A stretch of DNA of 64,000 nucleotides, taken from the NCBI GenBank assembly GCA_035525225.1, contig DATLFA010000045.1, positions 124,001-188,000 on the forward strand. Reading direction: 5' to 3'. The notes below the pieces were generated by a model, which saw nothing but the letters and a program-made list of their open reading frames with translations, did no database searches and was not told the DNA's origin. Source of the stretch: DATLFA01 sp035525225. Lineage in GTDB: Bacteria > Actinomycetota > Acidimicrobiia > Acidimicrobiales > WLNW01. Shown piece after piece: positions 25,487-33,285 of the stretch (the first letter of the stretch is position 1; each line of letters begins with the position of its first letter). Made by a program: the position numbers and the translations under genes.

Positions 25487-26611
25487 ATGAGAGGCGTGTT
25501 GTACGACGGCGAACACCTGACGGTGACCGACCGTCTCGAGGTGACCGAGCCGGCCCACGATCAAGTCGTCGTTCGCATCGGGGCCGCCGGCGTCTGCCAC
25601 TCCGACATCTCGATGATCAACGGCACCGTGGGCAGCATGATCCCCCCGCCGTTCGTCCTCGGCCACGAAGGCGCGGGCGTGGTCGAATTGGTGGGCGCCC
25701 AGGTGACGACCGTGAAAGTCGGTGACCATGTCGTGCTCACCACCATCGACAACTGCGGACGTTGCGCGGTCTGCGTGAAGGGTCACCCGACGCTCTGCCA
25801 GAACTCGAAGCTGGCCCAAGTCATGGCACGGGCGGCACGCTCGAATCAACCCACGAGCTACGACGAACTGCCCGCCTATTTCCGGCTCGACGGCCGGCCG
25901 ATCTTGGGCATGGCCAACACCGGCGTGTTCGCCGAGCGGGTGGTCGTCAGCGAAGGTCAAGCCATCGCGATCGACAAGAGCGTTCCGTTCACCTCCGCGT
26001 GTCTGATCGGTTGCGCGTTGCTCACCGGCGCGGGCGCGGTGTTCAACCGGGCCCACGTCTACCGCGGTGATTCGGTCGCGGTGATCGGCGTCGGCGGCAT
26101 CGGCATCAGCTGCATCCAAGCCGCGCGGATCGCCGGTGCGACGAAGATCATCGCGGTCGACGCGTTGGCCTCGAAGGAGGCCATGGCTCGCCAATTCGGC
26201 GCCACTCATTTCGTCGATGCGAAGGCGACCGACGCCGTTGCGGCCGTGGTGGAATTGACCGGTGGCGGCGTCGACTATTCGTTCGAGTGCGTCGGCGCGC
26301 AGGTGACGATGACCGCCGCCATCGACATGCTCGGCCCCGGCGGCTCCACCGTCATCCTCGGAGTGGGCGGACGCGACCTCACGGTCGCGCTCGCGCCGTT
26401 CAAGCTGTACCAGAACAAGTCGGTGCTCGGTTGTCGTTACGGCGCCGCACGCGCGGCGGACGACATCCCCGCGCTGGTCGATCTCTATCTGCAGGGGCGC
26501 TTGTTGCTCGACGAGATGGTGAGCGCCGTCTATCCGCTCGAGGACGTCCGTCGTGCCTTCGATGACCTCGAGGCAGGCAAGCTGGCGCGCGGTGTGCTCA
26601 CGCTCGACTGA
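25487..26611 (+). CDS. Zinc-dependent alcohol dehydrogenase (MDR family)
   Basis: This 374-aa medium-chain dehydrogenase has catalytic zinc ligands Cys37 and His60-Glu61 ('GVCHSD', 'LGHEGAG'), structural zinc ligands Cys90, Cys93, Cys96 and Cys104, and Rossmann motif 'AVIGVGGIGIS' followed by 'IIAVDALASK' (Asp selects NAD). It resembles class III/mycothiol- or NDMA-dependent alcohol dehydrogenases in layout. A strong AGGAGGGG ribosome site precedes the ATG. Its 3' end is followed by two copies of the palindromic element. Confidence 0.92.
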   Translation: MRGVLYDGEHLTVTDRLEVTEPAHDQVVVRIGAAGVCHSDISMINGTVGSMIPPPFVLGHEGAGVVELVGAQVTTVKVGDHVVLTTIDNCGRCAVCVKGHPTLCQNSKLAQVMARAARSNQPTSYDELPAYFRLDGRPILGMANTGVFAERVVVSEGQAIAIDKSVPFTSACLIGCALLTGAGAVFNRAHVYRGDSVAVIGVGGIGISCIQAARIAGATKIIAVDALASKEAMARQFGATHFVDAKATDAVAAVVELTGGGVDYSFECVGAQVTMTAAIDMLGPGGSTVILGVGGRDLTVALAPFKLYQNKSVLGCRYGAARAADDIPALVDLYLQGRLLLDEMVSAVYPLEDVRRAFDDLEAGKLARGVLTLD

Positions 26612-26623
26612 CCTGCGGAAACT

Positions 26624-26686
26624 AAGGCCCGAGCGGCCCTTCAGTGCGGAAAAACAAGGGCCCGAGCGGCCCTTCAGAGCGGAGAG
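26624..26686 (+). repeat. Two tandem copies of the palindromic element, C1 and C2
   Basis: C1 (26624-26650) and C2 (26656-26686) share GCCCGAGCGGCCCTTCAG and are offset by 33 bp. C2 has the full 7-bp stem AAGGGCC/GGCCCTT with loop CGAGC, followed by CAGAGCGGAGAG. They lie between convergent genes, where they may terminate transcription. Confidence 0.8.
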
Positions 26687-26692
26687 GGAGAG

Positions 26693-27001
26693 CTAGAGGT
26701 CGAAGGTTTCGACCAATCGCACACTCAGGATCTGCGAGGGGTTGTCGGGCGAGACTGCCCGTTTGTTGTACTCGATCGCCTCGGGGTCTTCAGAGGCCCG
26801 TTTCGTGAACGCGTCATACGCGGATCGGTCGGCGAACGAGAACGAGACCAGAACGTGGTGATCGTCGTCGACATCGTGGGCGATGACCGGGTCCTCGGCG
26901 CCGAGACGGCGGGCGATGGCGTGACCGCCCGGCTCCTTTGCCAGGAAGTCGGGCATTCGTCCCGGCTTGACCGACACGTCGTAGTACACGATCACCGTCA
27001 T
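26693..27001 (-). CDS. Small dimeric alpha/beta-barrel-like protein
   Basis: This 102-aa soluble protein resembles EthD/ABM-type ferredoxin-like barrels: 'TVIVYYDVSVKPGRMPDFL' for the first strand and helix, and a central 'HHVLVSFSFADRSAYDAFTK'. Such proteins are often monooxygenases or accessory subunits, but no catalytic residue can be named. It is divergent from the SDR at 27040 with a 38-bp gap. Confidence 0.75.
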   Translation of the reverse strand: MTVIVYYDVSVKPGRMPDFLAKEPGGHAIARRLGAEDPVIAHDVDDDHHVLVSFSFADRSAYDAFTKRASEDPEAIEYNKRAVSPDNPSQILSVRLVETFDL

Positions 27002-27039
27002 CGCGCGATGATCCCACCAAAGAGATCAGGAGGCCCGGC

Positions 27040-27819
27040 ATGGGACGCTTGGATGGCAAGGTGGCGTTTCTCACCGGCGCGGGATCAGGGATCGCTCGCG
27101 CAACCGCGCACCGGTTCGCGGAAGAGGGCGCGAAGGTGGCCGTCGTCGAGTTCGACGAAACGAGCGGTCAGCGCACAGCGAGCGATCTGGTGGCGAAGGG
27201 CCACAACGCGATCTTCCTGCACACCGACGTGACCGATCTCGCCGCGGTGCAGAGTGCGGTCGATCGAACCGTCGAACGCTTCGGGCGCCTCGACGTGCTG
27301 TTCAACTGCGCCGGCGGATCGCTGCCGGACGATGGTCCGGTCACCGAGGTCGACCTCGCGCTGTGGGAGCCCACGATGGCGACGAATGTGCGGGGCACGA
27401 TTCATTGCTGCCGCGCCGCGATCCCCGCGATGGCGCGCTCGGGCGGCGGATCGATCGTCAACATGACCTCGATCTGCGCGCTGTCGGGAAATCATCCGCT
27501 GCACCTCTATGCCGCGGCGAAAGGCGCCATCATCTCGCTCACGCGCGTGCTCGCGGGTCAGTACTGGCGCGACTCGATCCGGGCGAATGCCATCGCACCC
27601 GGGTCGGTGTTGACCGAACGGGTGCGGGCGCGGATGGATGCGCTCACGGATGCGTCGGGCATCAACTCGGCGGCCGACGCGATGGGCTTCACCACGCATC
27701 CGTTCGCGATCGGCGAGCCCGAAGATCTGGCCAACATCGTGCTGTTCTTGGCGACGGACGAGTCGCGCATGATCACCGGCGCGGTCATCCCTGCCGAAGG
27801 TGGACTGACGGCGTACTGA
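27040..27819 (+). CDS. Short-chain dehydrogenase/reductase (SDR)
   Basis: This 259-aa classical SDR has 'LTGAGSGIARA' (11-21), 'VVEFDE' after strand 2, 'NCAGG' (89-93), catalytic Ser144, Tyr157 and Lys161 ('YAAAK'), and the usual ending 'ITGAVIPAEGGLTAY'. The ribosome site AGGAGG lies 7 nt before the ATG. Substrate unknown. It is convergent with the class II aldolase gene, 17 bp away. Confidence 0.91.
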   Translation: MGRLDGKVAFLTGAGSGIARATAHRFAEEGAKVAVVEFDETSGQRTASDLVAKGHNAIFLHTDVTDLAAVQSAVDRTVERFGRLDVLFNCAGGSLPDDGPVTEVDLALWEPTMATNVRGTIHCCRAAIPAMARSGGGSIVNMTSICALSGNHPLHLYAAAKGAIISLTRVLAGQYWRDSIRANAIAPGSVLTERVRARMDALTDASGINSAADAMGFTTHPFAIGEPEDLANIVLFLATDESRMITGAVIPAEGGLTAY

Positions 27820-27836
27820 CGCGGCGGCGCGACTGC

Positions 27837-28556
27837 TCAGGGTGTGATGTCGTCGACGAGCGCATCGGGGTCGGTCGCGAACAGCCGTTGGGCATAGTTC
27901 TCGAACAACAGGTCCGCGTAGACATCGGCGCCTTGGCTGACCTTGTCGGCGACGTCGTCGAGCAGGGGTACACCGGGAAGTCCGAGCGCCTTGACCTCCC
28001 ACGCCTTGCGCGACCGGTGCTCGAAGCACTGCGCGCGTAGTAGCGCGAGCGCGGGGGAGTGTGCGGTGACCAACGTGCCGTGCCCGGTGAGGATGGCCAT
28101 GTCCGCGGGGCCGTACGCGCGGGCGAGCGCGGCTGCGAGGTCAGTGGATTGCACGACGCCCTCGTACTCGCCGTAGACGACCGCCTTGCCGCCTCCGTTG
28201 GCGCCCGTCTGGTCATACAGCGGCGGCAACACACCGGCGCACGCCCAGATGGTGCCGTACGGTGGATGGTTGTGCAGCGCGCACACGATGTCGGGTCGCG
28301 CTTTGTGCAACTCGAGATGAAACACGATCGTCGGATTGAGGTTGCCTTCGCCTTCGACGATGTTGGCGTTGCGGTCGATGCGCACGAAGTCCCGTGCTGT
28401 CATCTCGCCCCAGAATCGGCCGACGCGTGGGACGATGATCGTGCCGTCTTCGCGGTCACGCACACTCACGTGCCCGGCAAGCTTGTCGTCGTAGCCCTGA
28501 GCCGCGAGGGTCCGGCAGATGACCGCCAGCTGCTGTCGATAGGTCAACGAAGTCAT
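27837..28556 (-). CDS. Class II aldolase/adducin family protein
   Basis: This 239-aa zinc-dependent aldolase/epimerase-fold protein has ligands His95 and His97 ('ALHNHPPYG') and His159 ('LTGHGTLV'); 'LAGHVSVRD' at the N-terminus is the usual substrate phosphate region. Members cleave sugar phosphates or act as decarboxylases; lacking a clear phosphate pocket, the substrate here is open. I chose the ATG at 28556 (GGGGGAC upstream); a longer frame is a shadow. Last gene of the selenoprotein operon, 26 bp after the amidohydrolase. Confidence 0.87.
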   Translation of the reverse strand: MTSLTYRQQLAVICRTLAAQGYDDKLAGHVSVRDREDGTIIVPRVGRFWGEMTARDFVRIDRNANIVEGEGNLNPTIVFHLELHKARPDIVCALHNHPPYGTIWACAGVLPPLYDQTGANGGGKAVVYGEYEGVVQSTDLAAALARAYGPADMAILTGHGTLVTAHSPALALLRAQCFEHRSRKAWEVKALGLPGVPLLDDVADKVSQGADVYADLLFENYAQRLFATDPDALVDDITP

Positions 28557-28582
28557 CACAGTCCCCCTGCTCGATAGGTCTT

Positions 28583-29725
28583 CTACACGGCGTAGAGCCG
28601 GCACGGCGCGTCCCACAGCACCTTTCGGGCGTCGTCCTCACCGAGACCGGCCCCGGCGAGGAATTGCTCGACCCCGTCAGGATACTTCGCTTCGAGGTGA
28701 GGGAAGTCCGAGGACCAGGCGACCCGGTCGGCGCCGACCGACGCAACCGTCTGGGCCACGAATGGATCGTCGCTGTCGCTGCCGATCACGCAATGGCGAG
28801 AGAAGTACTCGCTGGGCTTCATCGCCATGTCGGGCCGCTCACGCGGCCCGAACAGTTCGTGATGCTCGTCGAGACGATGCAGCCACCATGTCAACCACCC
28901 CGTACCGGATTCGAGCACACCCACTCGAAGGCGCGGATGACGGTCGAAGACGCCCTCCACGATGAGACTCGTGAGCGCCAACATCATCTCGAACGGATGG
29001 CTCACGACGTGCGACGCGTACCACGTGTCGAAGCGGTCGCCGGCGAACGGCGAACGCCCGCCGCGCCCTTCGTGGAGCGCGAGGGTGACGTCGAGTTCTT
29101 CGAGTGCCGAGAACACACCTTCGTTGTCACGGTGATGCAACGGCCGCCCCTTGGCCGGGTTGGGACGAATCATCACCGCCCGCGCACCGTCGGCCGCGAC
29201 CACGCGGCGCAGCTCTGCTTCGGCCAGAACGGGATCGTGCAACGGAACGACCGCGACGCCGAGCAACCGGCCGTTGCCCTGCCGGCAGAAGTCGCCGATC
29301 CAGCGGTTGTACGCGCGAGCGAGGGCGTCGGCGAGATCGGGCGCCAGATGATCGGCGTAGGGCGTGTGCAGCGAGAAGCTGGGATACAGCGCGGCGCGCT
29401 CGACCCCTTGACGATCGAGCGCCTCGATCATCGCATCGGGCGAAAAGCCGCGTGTTGCGAGATCACCGAAACGATCGATGAGCACTTGACGGCCTTCGTC
29501 CGAGCGAAGTACCTCTTTCATCCACGGTGAGCCGCCATAGCTCGGCTGCCCGTCGAGCAACGGCATGAGGCGCCCGTGATGATCGCCGATCTCGCGGTCG
29601 ACGGTGACTCGTTCGCGGAACTTCGGGTCGAGGCCGTCGAAGTACAACTCGGCCGGCTCGATCACGTGCGCGTCCGCGTCGAAGACACGCGTCGCGCCGA
29701 AGGCGCGCAATGCGCTGCCGCTCAT
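28583..29725 (-). CDS. Amidohydrolase family (amidohydrolase_2, ACMSD-like) protein
   Basis: This 380-aa TIM-barrel metal-dependent hydrolase or decarboxylase has an N-terminal metal motif D-A-D-A-H-V-I-E (about 16-23), 'SLHTPYADHLAPDLADALARAYNRWI', a central metal His ('SHPFEMMLAL') and the late catalytic Asp in 'AWSSDFPHLE'. Its ATG overlaps the true stop of the selenoprotein gene (ATGA at 29722-29725), so both are translated together. Non-hydrolytic C-C bond cleavage, as in ACMSD, is a common activity for this family. Confidence 0.89.
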   Translation of the reverse strand: MSGSALRAFGATRVFDADAHVIEPAELYFDGLDPKFRERVTVDREIGDHHGRLMPLLDGQPSYGGSPWMKEVLRSDEGRQVLIDRFGDLATRGFSPDAMIEALDRQGVERAALYPSFSLHTPYADHLAPDLADALARAYNRWIGDFCRQGNGRLLGVAVVPLHDPVLAEAELRRVVAADGARAVMIRPNPAKGRPLHHRDNEGVFSALEELDVTLALHEGRGGRSPFAGDRFDTWYASHVVSHPFEMMLALTSLIVEGVFDRHPRLRVGVLESGTGWLTWWLHRLDEHHELFGPRERPDMAMKPSEYFSRHCVIGSDSDDPFVAQTVASVGADRVAWSSDFPHLEAKYPDGVEQFLAGAGLGEDDARKVLWDAPCRLYAV

Positions 29726-30249
29726 CGGGTGCCGTCAATCAGGTCGGCGACGACTTTTCGTACCAAGTCGGCGCGTCGCTCGATGTCGTCGGCCGGTACG
29801 CCGCCGAGTGGGTGGTCGACGATGACCATGCGCGGGTCGATCACACCGCGCCGCGCTGTCTCGTAGCGGGCGAGGGGCAAGAACGGGGTGGTGCCGACGA
29901 AGATCGCGACCACTCCCCGTAGCTCGAGTTCTGCGAGGTCGTGGACACTCCACGACGTGCACGCACCTCAATCACCGGTACCGGTGAAGACGATGTGGGC
30001 ACCCGCCGCCGCGGCATCGAGCATCGCGACCGGTGCCGGTATGGCCGCGTGGTCCTTGGCATCGAGGAAGTCCACAACGCCGCCGAGGTCGTGCGCGAGG
30101 TTCGCCGCGAGCCGGCCGATCAGTACGTCGGCATTCTGCTTGCGGTTGTGGAGTATGCCGACGCGTATCGGGCCCTCGATGCGCGGCAGCATCGGCCGCG
30201 CGTGCGCCTGGAGGAGACGTGGCGTGAAATCCGGACGGACGATCTTCAT
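29722..30249 (-). CDS. UGSC-family selenoprotein with in-frame TGA (Sec94)
   Basis: This 175-residue product is interrupted only by one in-frame TGA (29970-29968), read here as selenocysteine 94. Before it the frame gives 'GAHIVFTGTGD'; after it 'GACTSWSVHDLAELELRG', with no further stop for 82 codons until TGA at 29722. The context G-T-G-D-U-G-A-C-T-S-W-S-V-H-D matches the UGSC (seleno)protein family, whose signature is Sec/Cys-Gly-Ser-Cys; here Ser is Ala (UGAC). A perfect hairpin follows the TGA by 11 nt. The N-terminal half has 'RVGILHNRKQNADVLIGRLAANL', a Rossmann-like opening. The ATG at 30249 has AAGGGG upstream. The final stop overlaps the next gene's ATG. Function is unknown in the family; the Sec/Cys pair suggests redox chemistry (inference). 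Sec synthesis genes are not in this window. Confidence 0.87.
29938..29970 (-). promoter_or_regulatory. Bacterial SECIS-like element with UGA codon
   Basis: In minus-strand order: TGA (29970-29968), 11-nt spacer, stem GTCGTGGA (29956-29949), loop GTG (29948-29946), stem TCCACGAC (29945-29938). The stem is a perfect 8 bp. The apical loop starts G-U, and the 11-nt UGA-to-stem spacing equals that of the Escherichia coli fdhF SECIS as I recall it. SelB would bind here to direct selenocysteine insertion. Confidence 0.8.
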
Positions 30250-30277
30250 CGATACCCCTTCGGTCATCGAGCGCACT

Positions 30278-31339
30278 TCATTCATCGAGCGGAAGAGTGA
30301 CGCTGACCGTCTGTCCCCAACTCGGGATGACCGACGAATGCTTGCCCGCGCCACCGGCGACCACGATACGAAACTTTGCGGGGTCGGTCACCAGCGGCAC
30401 CAACCGGCCGTCGGGTTCGAGGTCGCGCATCCATCGGGGCCACATGGCCAACCTCGCCCGCCGCTGGTCGTCGGTGTAGTCGGGATAGCCGCGATAGTGC
30501 AGGCGCTCGAGAGGCAACTGTGCCTCGTTGAACAAGAAGTCCTGGATGTCGCGACGCGTCCACCCATCGCCCGCGATCGACTGCGCATGCTCGGGGCACA
30601 ACACGATGAACACTTCGCCATCGTGCACCCACGTGTTGTTGCTGCCGATGGTTGCGAAGACGCTCGCGATCGTCGTGAGCAGACTCGGCGCGTGCCCACT
30701 GACGTGATTCTCGACGTTGTGCGGATTCTCGTGACCGGCCACCGTCACCGCGCTCGCGGCATAGACACCGACCGACGCCGGGTATGGCTCCCACGGAGTG
30801 GCCGGCAGATTCTCGGCGGTGCAATACGCGTACTTCGACGGTTGTCCCTGCGTCGATTGGTCACCCTCGCCCGGTCGTGCACCACCGATGTGCAACAGAC
30901 ACAGCCGCACCGCCCGACCCACCGTGGCGTTGGCAGTCGTGCCGGGACCGAACGTGCCTGATCCCGCATTGAAGCCGGCCTCCGCGACGATCTCGCCGTG
31001 CACGATGACGAGCGGCGCGACGGGATGGGTGGTCGTCTGCACGCCTTCGAGGTTGAAGCGGCTGAGGCACATCGCGCGAATAGCAGTGGTGACGACGGGA
31101 AAAACCGATGGAGGGCAGCCGGCCATCACCGCGTTCGCGGCGACGGCGAGGTTGGTCACCTCGGCGTGACGCGGTGGCATCACACCGAGCACGTGATCGG
31201 GATCGCGTCCGCCGAGCATGGTGTCGACTCTCGCTTGCGTGGGCGCCACCAGCGGCAGGCCGTCACCCCAGCCTTGCCCGGCGGCCAGCCGTTGCATGGC
31301 TTCGAAGGAATCCTCCGCGATCTCGACCGTGCGTTGCAT
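30278..31339 (-). CDS. Conserved protein of unknown function, partner of the selenoprotein
   Basis: This 353-aa soluble protein opens with a conserved-looking 'GWGDGLPLVAPTQARVD' (about 23-39), then 'VMPPRHAEVTNLAVAANAVMAGC', and ends 'IVVAGGAGKHSSVIPSWGQ'. I recall this family as a widespread soil-bacterial protein often encoded beside or joined to UGSC domains, but no activity is known to me. It contains several Cys and His but no classical catalytic motif. It is the first gene of the operon; the selenoprotein starts 28 bp after its stop. The end of a palindromic element (GCGGGGA) sits 4 nt before its ATG and may serve as the ribosome site. Confidence 0.8.
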   Translation of the reverse strand: MQRTVEIAEDSFEAMQRLAAGQGWGDGLPLVAPTQARVDTMLGGRDPDHVLGVMPPRHAEVTNLAVAANAVMAGCPPSVFPVVTTAIRAMCLSRFNLEGVQTTTHPVAPLVIVHGEIVAEAGFNAGSGTFGPGTTANATVGRAVRLCLLHIGGARPGEGDQSTQGQPSKYAYCTAENLPATPWEPYPASVGVYAASAVTVAGHENPHNVENHVSGHAPSLLTTIASVFATIGSNNTWVHDGEVFIVLCPEHAQSIAGDGWTRRDIQDFLFNEAQLPLERLHYRGYPDYTDDQRRARLAMWPRWMRDLEPDGRLVPLVTDPAKFRIVVAGGAGKHSSVIPSWGQTVSVTLPLDE

Positions 31340-31345
31340 AGATCC

Positions 31346-31373
31346 CCGCTCTGAAAAGGGCCGCTCGGGCCCT
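31346..31373 (-). repeat. Dispersed palindromic element, copy D
   Basis: On the minus strand AGGGCCCGAGCGGCCCTT followed by TTCAGAGCGGGGA. It lies between divergent genes, directly upstream of the selenoprotein operon, so here it cannot be a 3' terminator of either neighbour. Confidence 0.78.
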
Positions 31374-31441
31374 GTTCCCCACTCGTCCCTGCAGTTTGGC
31401 CGTCATTGACGGAAAAGCCCAGATCGTGGTGGACTCCGTGC

Positions 31442-31858
31442 ATGACCGCTGACAATCCCTTCGCCACGCTCATCGACACCGAGGCCCTCGAGTGGATCGA
31501 GACGCCGGGCGGCAATGCGCTCAAGCCACTTTGGGTCAGCGAGGAGACCGGCTCGTGGTCCGCACTCGTCAAGGCGAAAGCGGGCACGGTGAATCCGCCG
31601 CACACGCATCTGGGCCCGGCCGACTTCTACGTGATCACCGGCTCGATGGAATACCGCGGCGGCTTCGCCCGCGCCGGTGCATGGGTGTACGAGCCTGCGG
31701 GTGCGGTGCACGAGGCCACGTCGCATCCCGAGGACACGGTCTATCTGGCCAACGTGCGCGGACCGATCGCCTATCACGGCCCCGATGGCAAGGTGACCCA
31801 CGTGAGCAACGCCGACACGATGAAGAAGGCCATTGCCAATCGTGTGAGCAATGTCTGA
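31442..31858 (+). CDS. Cupin-domain protein
   Basis: This 138-aa single-domain cupin has 'PPHTHLGPADFYVITG' with the H-x-H and downstream Glu/Asp pattern of motif 1, and 'GAVHEATSH' with the motif 2 His. It resembles small 2,4'-dihydroxyacetophenone-dioxygenase/ChrR-like cupins. The ATG at 31442 is preferred over an upstream in-frame TTG at 31406. Its stop shares a base with the amidase start (TGATG), so both are coupled. It might bind or oxidise the product or substrate of the amidase (inference). Confidence 0.84.
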   Translation: MTADNPFATLIDTEALEWIETPGGNALKPLWVSEETGSWSALVKAKAGTVNPPHTHLGPADFYVITGSMEYRGGFARAGAWVYEPAGAVHEATSHPEDTVYLANVRGPIAYHGPDGKVTHVSNADTMKKAIANRVSNV

Positions 31859-33270
31859 TGCAACTCGCTGATCTCGACGCGACTGCACAAGCCGAATTGG
31901 TTGGATCGGGGCAGTGTTCGCCGCGTGAACTGCTCGACGCCACGATCGAAGCGATCGAGCGTGTCAATCCTGCGCTCAACGCGGTGGTCATTCCGTTGTT
32001 CGACTACGCGCACGCGCAGCTCGAACGGGGCGAATTCGGCGATGGCCCGTTTCGCGGTGTGCCGTTGGTGTTGAAAGACCTCGGGGCCGCCCTCGCCGGC
32101 ACCCCTCAGTACAGCGGCACGAAGGTGTTGCGTGACCACAAGTGGATCTCGCCCAGCGACAGTGAGCTCACCGCGCGGTTTCGCCGAGCGGGTTTTATCT
32201 TCACCGGCAAGACCAACACCCCCGAATTCGGGCTCTCACCGACGACCGAGCCCGAGACGTTCGGCCCGACCCGCAACCCGTGGCACACCGACCGCATCGT
32301 CGGCGGTTCGAGTGGCGGATCCGCGTCGGCGGTCGCGTCTCGCATGGTGGCGATCGCGCACGCCGGCGACGGCGGTGGATCGATTCGCAACCCGGCCGGG
32401 GCGTGCGGTGTCGTCGGGCTCAAGCCGTCGCGCGGTCGCATCACCTTGGGGCCCGACATCGGAGAGTCGTGGAGCGGATGCGTCACCGAGTTCGTGATCG
32501 CACGCACAGTGCGTGACCTCGCGCACGTGCTCGACTGCGTGCACGGCTACGCCTCGGGGGACCCGGCGCCCGCAGCGCCGCCGGCGCGTCCTTACGGCGA
32601 CGAGCTCGGACGGGAACCGGGCCGGCTGCGTGTGGGGATGTTCTGGGGCAACGCCGCGACGCCAGGGTCACCCGATGCCCGCGCCGCGGTCGAAGGTTGT
32701 GCGCGGCTGCTCGCGAGCCTCGGTCATCACGTGCACGACGGTTACCCCGCCGAGCTCGACCACAACGAGCTGGGCAACCTGCTCGGAGTTTCGGTCGCGG
32801 CGTCGGTCGCTCACGAGCTCGACATCATCGCGGCGCGAACAGGCGAGCCCGTACCCCCCGACGGTGTCGAGCCGGCAACGTGGTTGTTCGCCGAACGCGG
32901 ACGAGCGCTGACGGCTACGCAATATCTGGCCAACATCGACGACATGCATCGTTACGCCCGCCGGCTCGCATCGTGGTGGGAGGACAACGACATCCTGATC
33001 ACGCCGACGATGTCCGAAGCAGCCCCTCCGATCGGTGAGCTCAAGGGTGCCGATGTCGAACGCATCGTGCGTCTCGTGCCGTACACCGCGCCGTACAACA
33101 TCACCGGCCAACCGGGCATCGCGTTGCCTCTTCATTGGACGAGCGACGGACTCCCCCTCGGCATTCAGCTCATCAGTCGTTATGGCGGCGAGGACGTATT
33201 GATCCGTCTCGCTTCACAGATCGAGGCAGCTGCTCCCTGGATCGGGCGCCGACCCGCCGTGTGCGCGTAG
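31858..33270 (+). CDS. Amidase (amidase signature family)
   Basis: This 470-aa amidase-signature enzyme hydrolyses a carboxamide. The Ser-cisSer-Lys triad is visible: Lys73 ('VPLVLKDLG'), cis-Ser in 'GGSSGGSASAV' (151/152) and nucleophile Ser175 ('GDGGGSIRNPA'). The C-terminal 'NITGQPGIALPLHWTSDGLPLGIQL' is typical. Coupled to the upstream cupin by TGATG; the upstream part of the longest open frame is antisense noise. Confidence 0.93.
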   Translation: MQLADLDATAQAELVGSGQCSPRELLDATIEAIERVNPALNAVVIPLFDYAHAQLERGEFGDGPFRGVPLVLKDLGAALAGTPQYSGTKVLRDHKWISPSDSELTARFRRAGFIFTGKTNTPEFGLSPTTEPETFGPTRNPWHTDRIVGGSSGGSASAVASRMVAIAHAGDGGGSIRNPAGACGVVGLKPSRGRITLGPDIGESWSGCVTEFVIARTVRDLAHVLDCVHGYASGDPAPAAPPARPYGDELGREPGRLRVGMFWGNAATPGSPDARAAVEGCARLLASLGHHVHDGYPAELDHNELGNLLGVSVAASVAHELDIIAARTGEPVPPDGVEPATWLFAERGRALTATQYLANIDDMHRYARRLASWWEDNDILITPTMSEAAPPIGELKGADVERIVRLVPYTAPYNITGQPGIALPLHWTSDGLPLGIQLISRYGGEDVLIRLASQIEAAAPWIGRRPAVCA

Positions 33271-33285
33271 GGTAACTTTCGCCTC

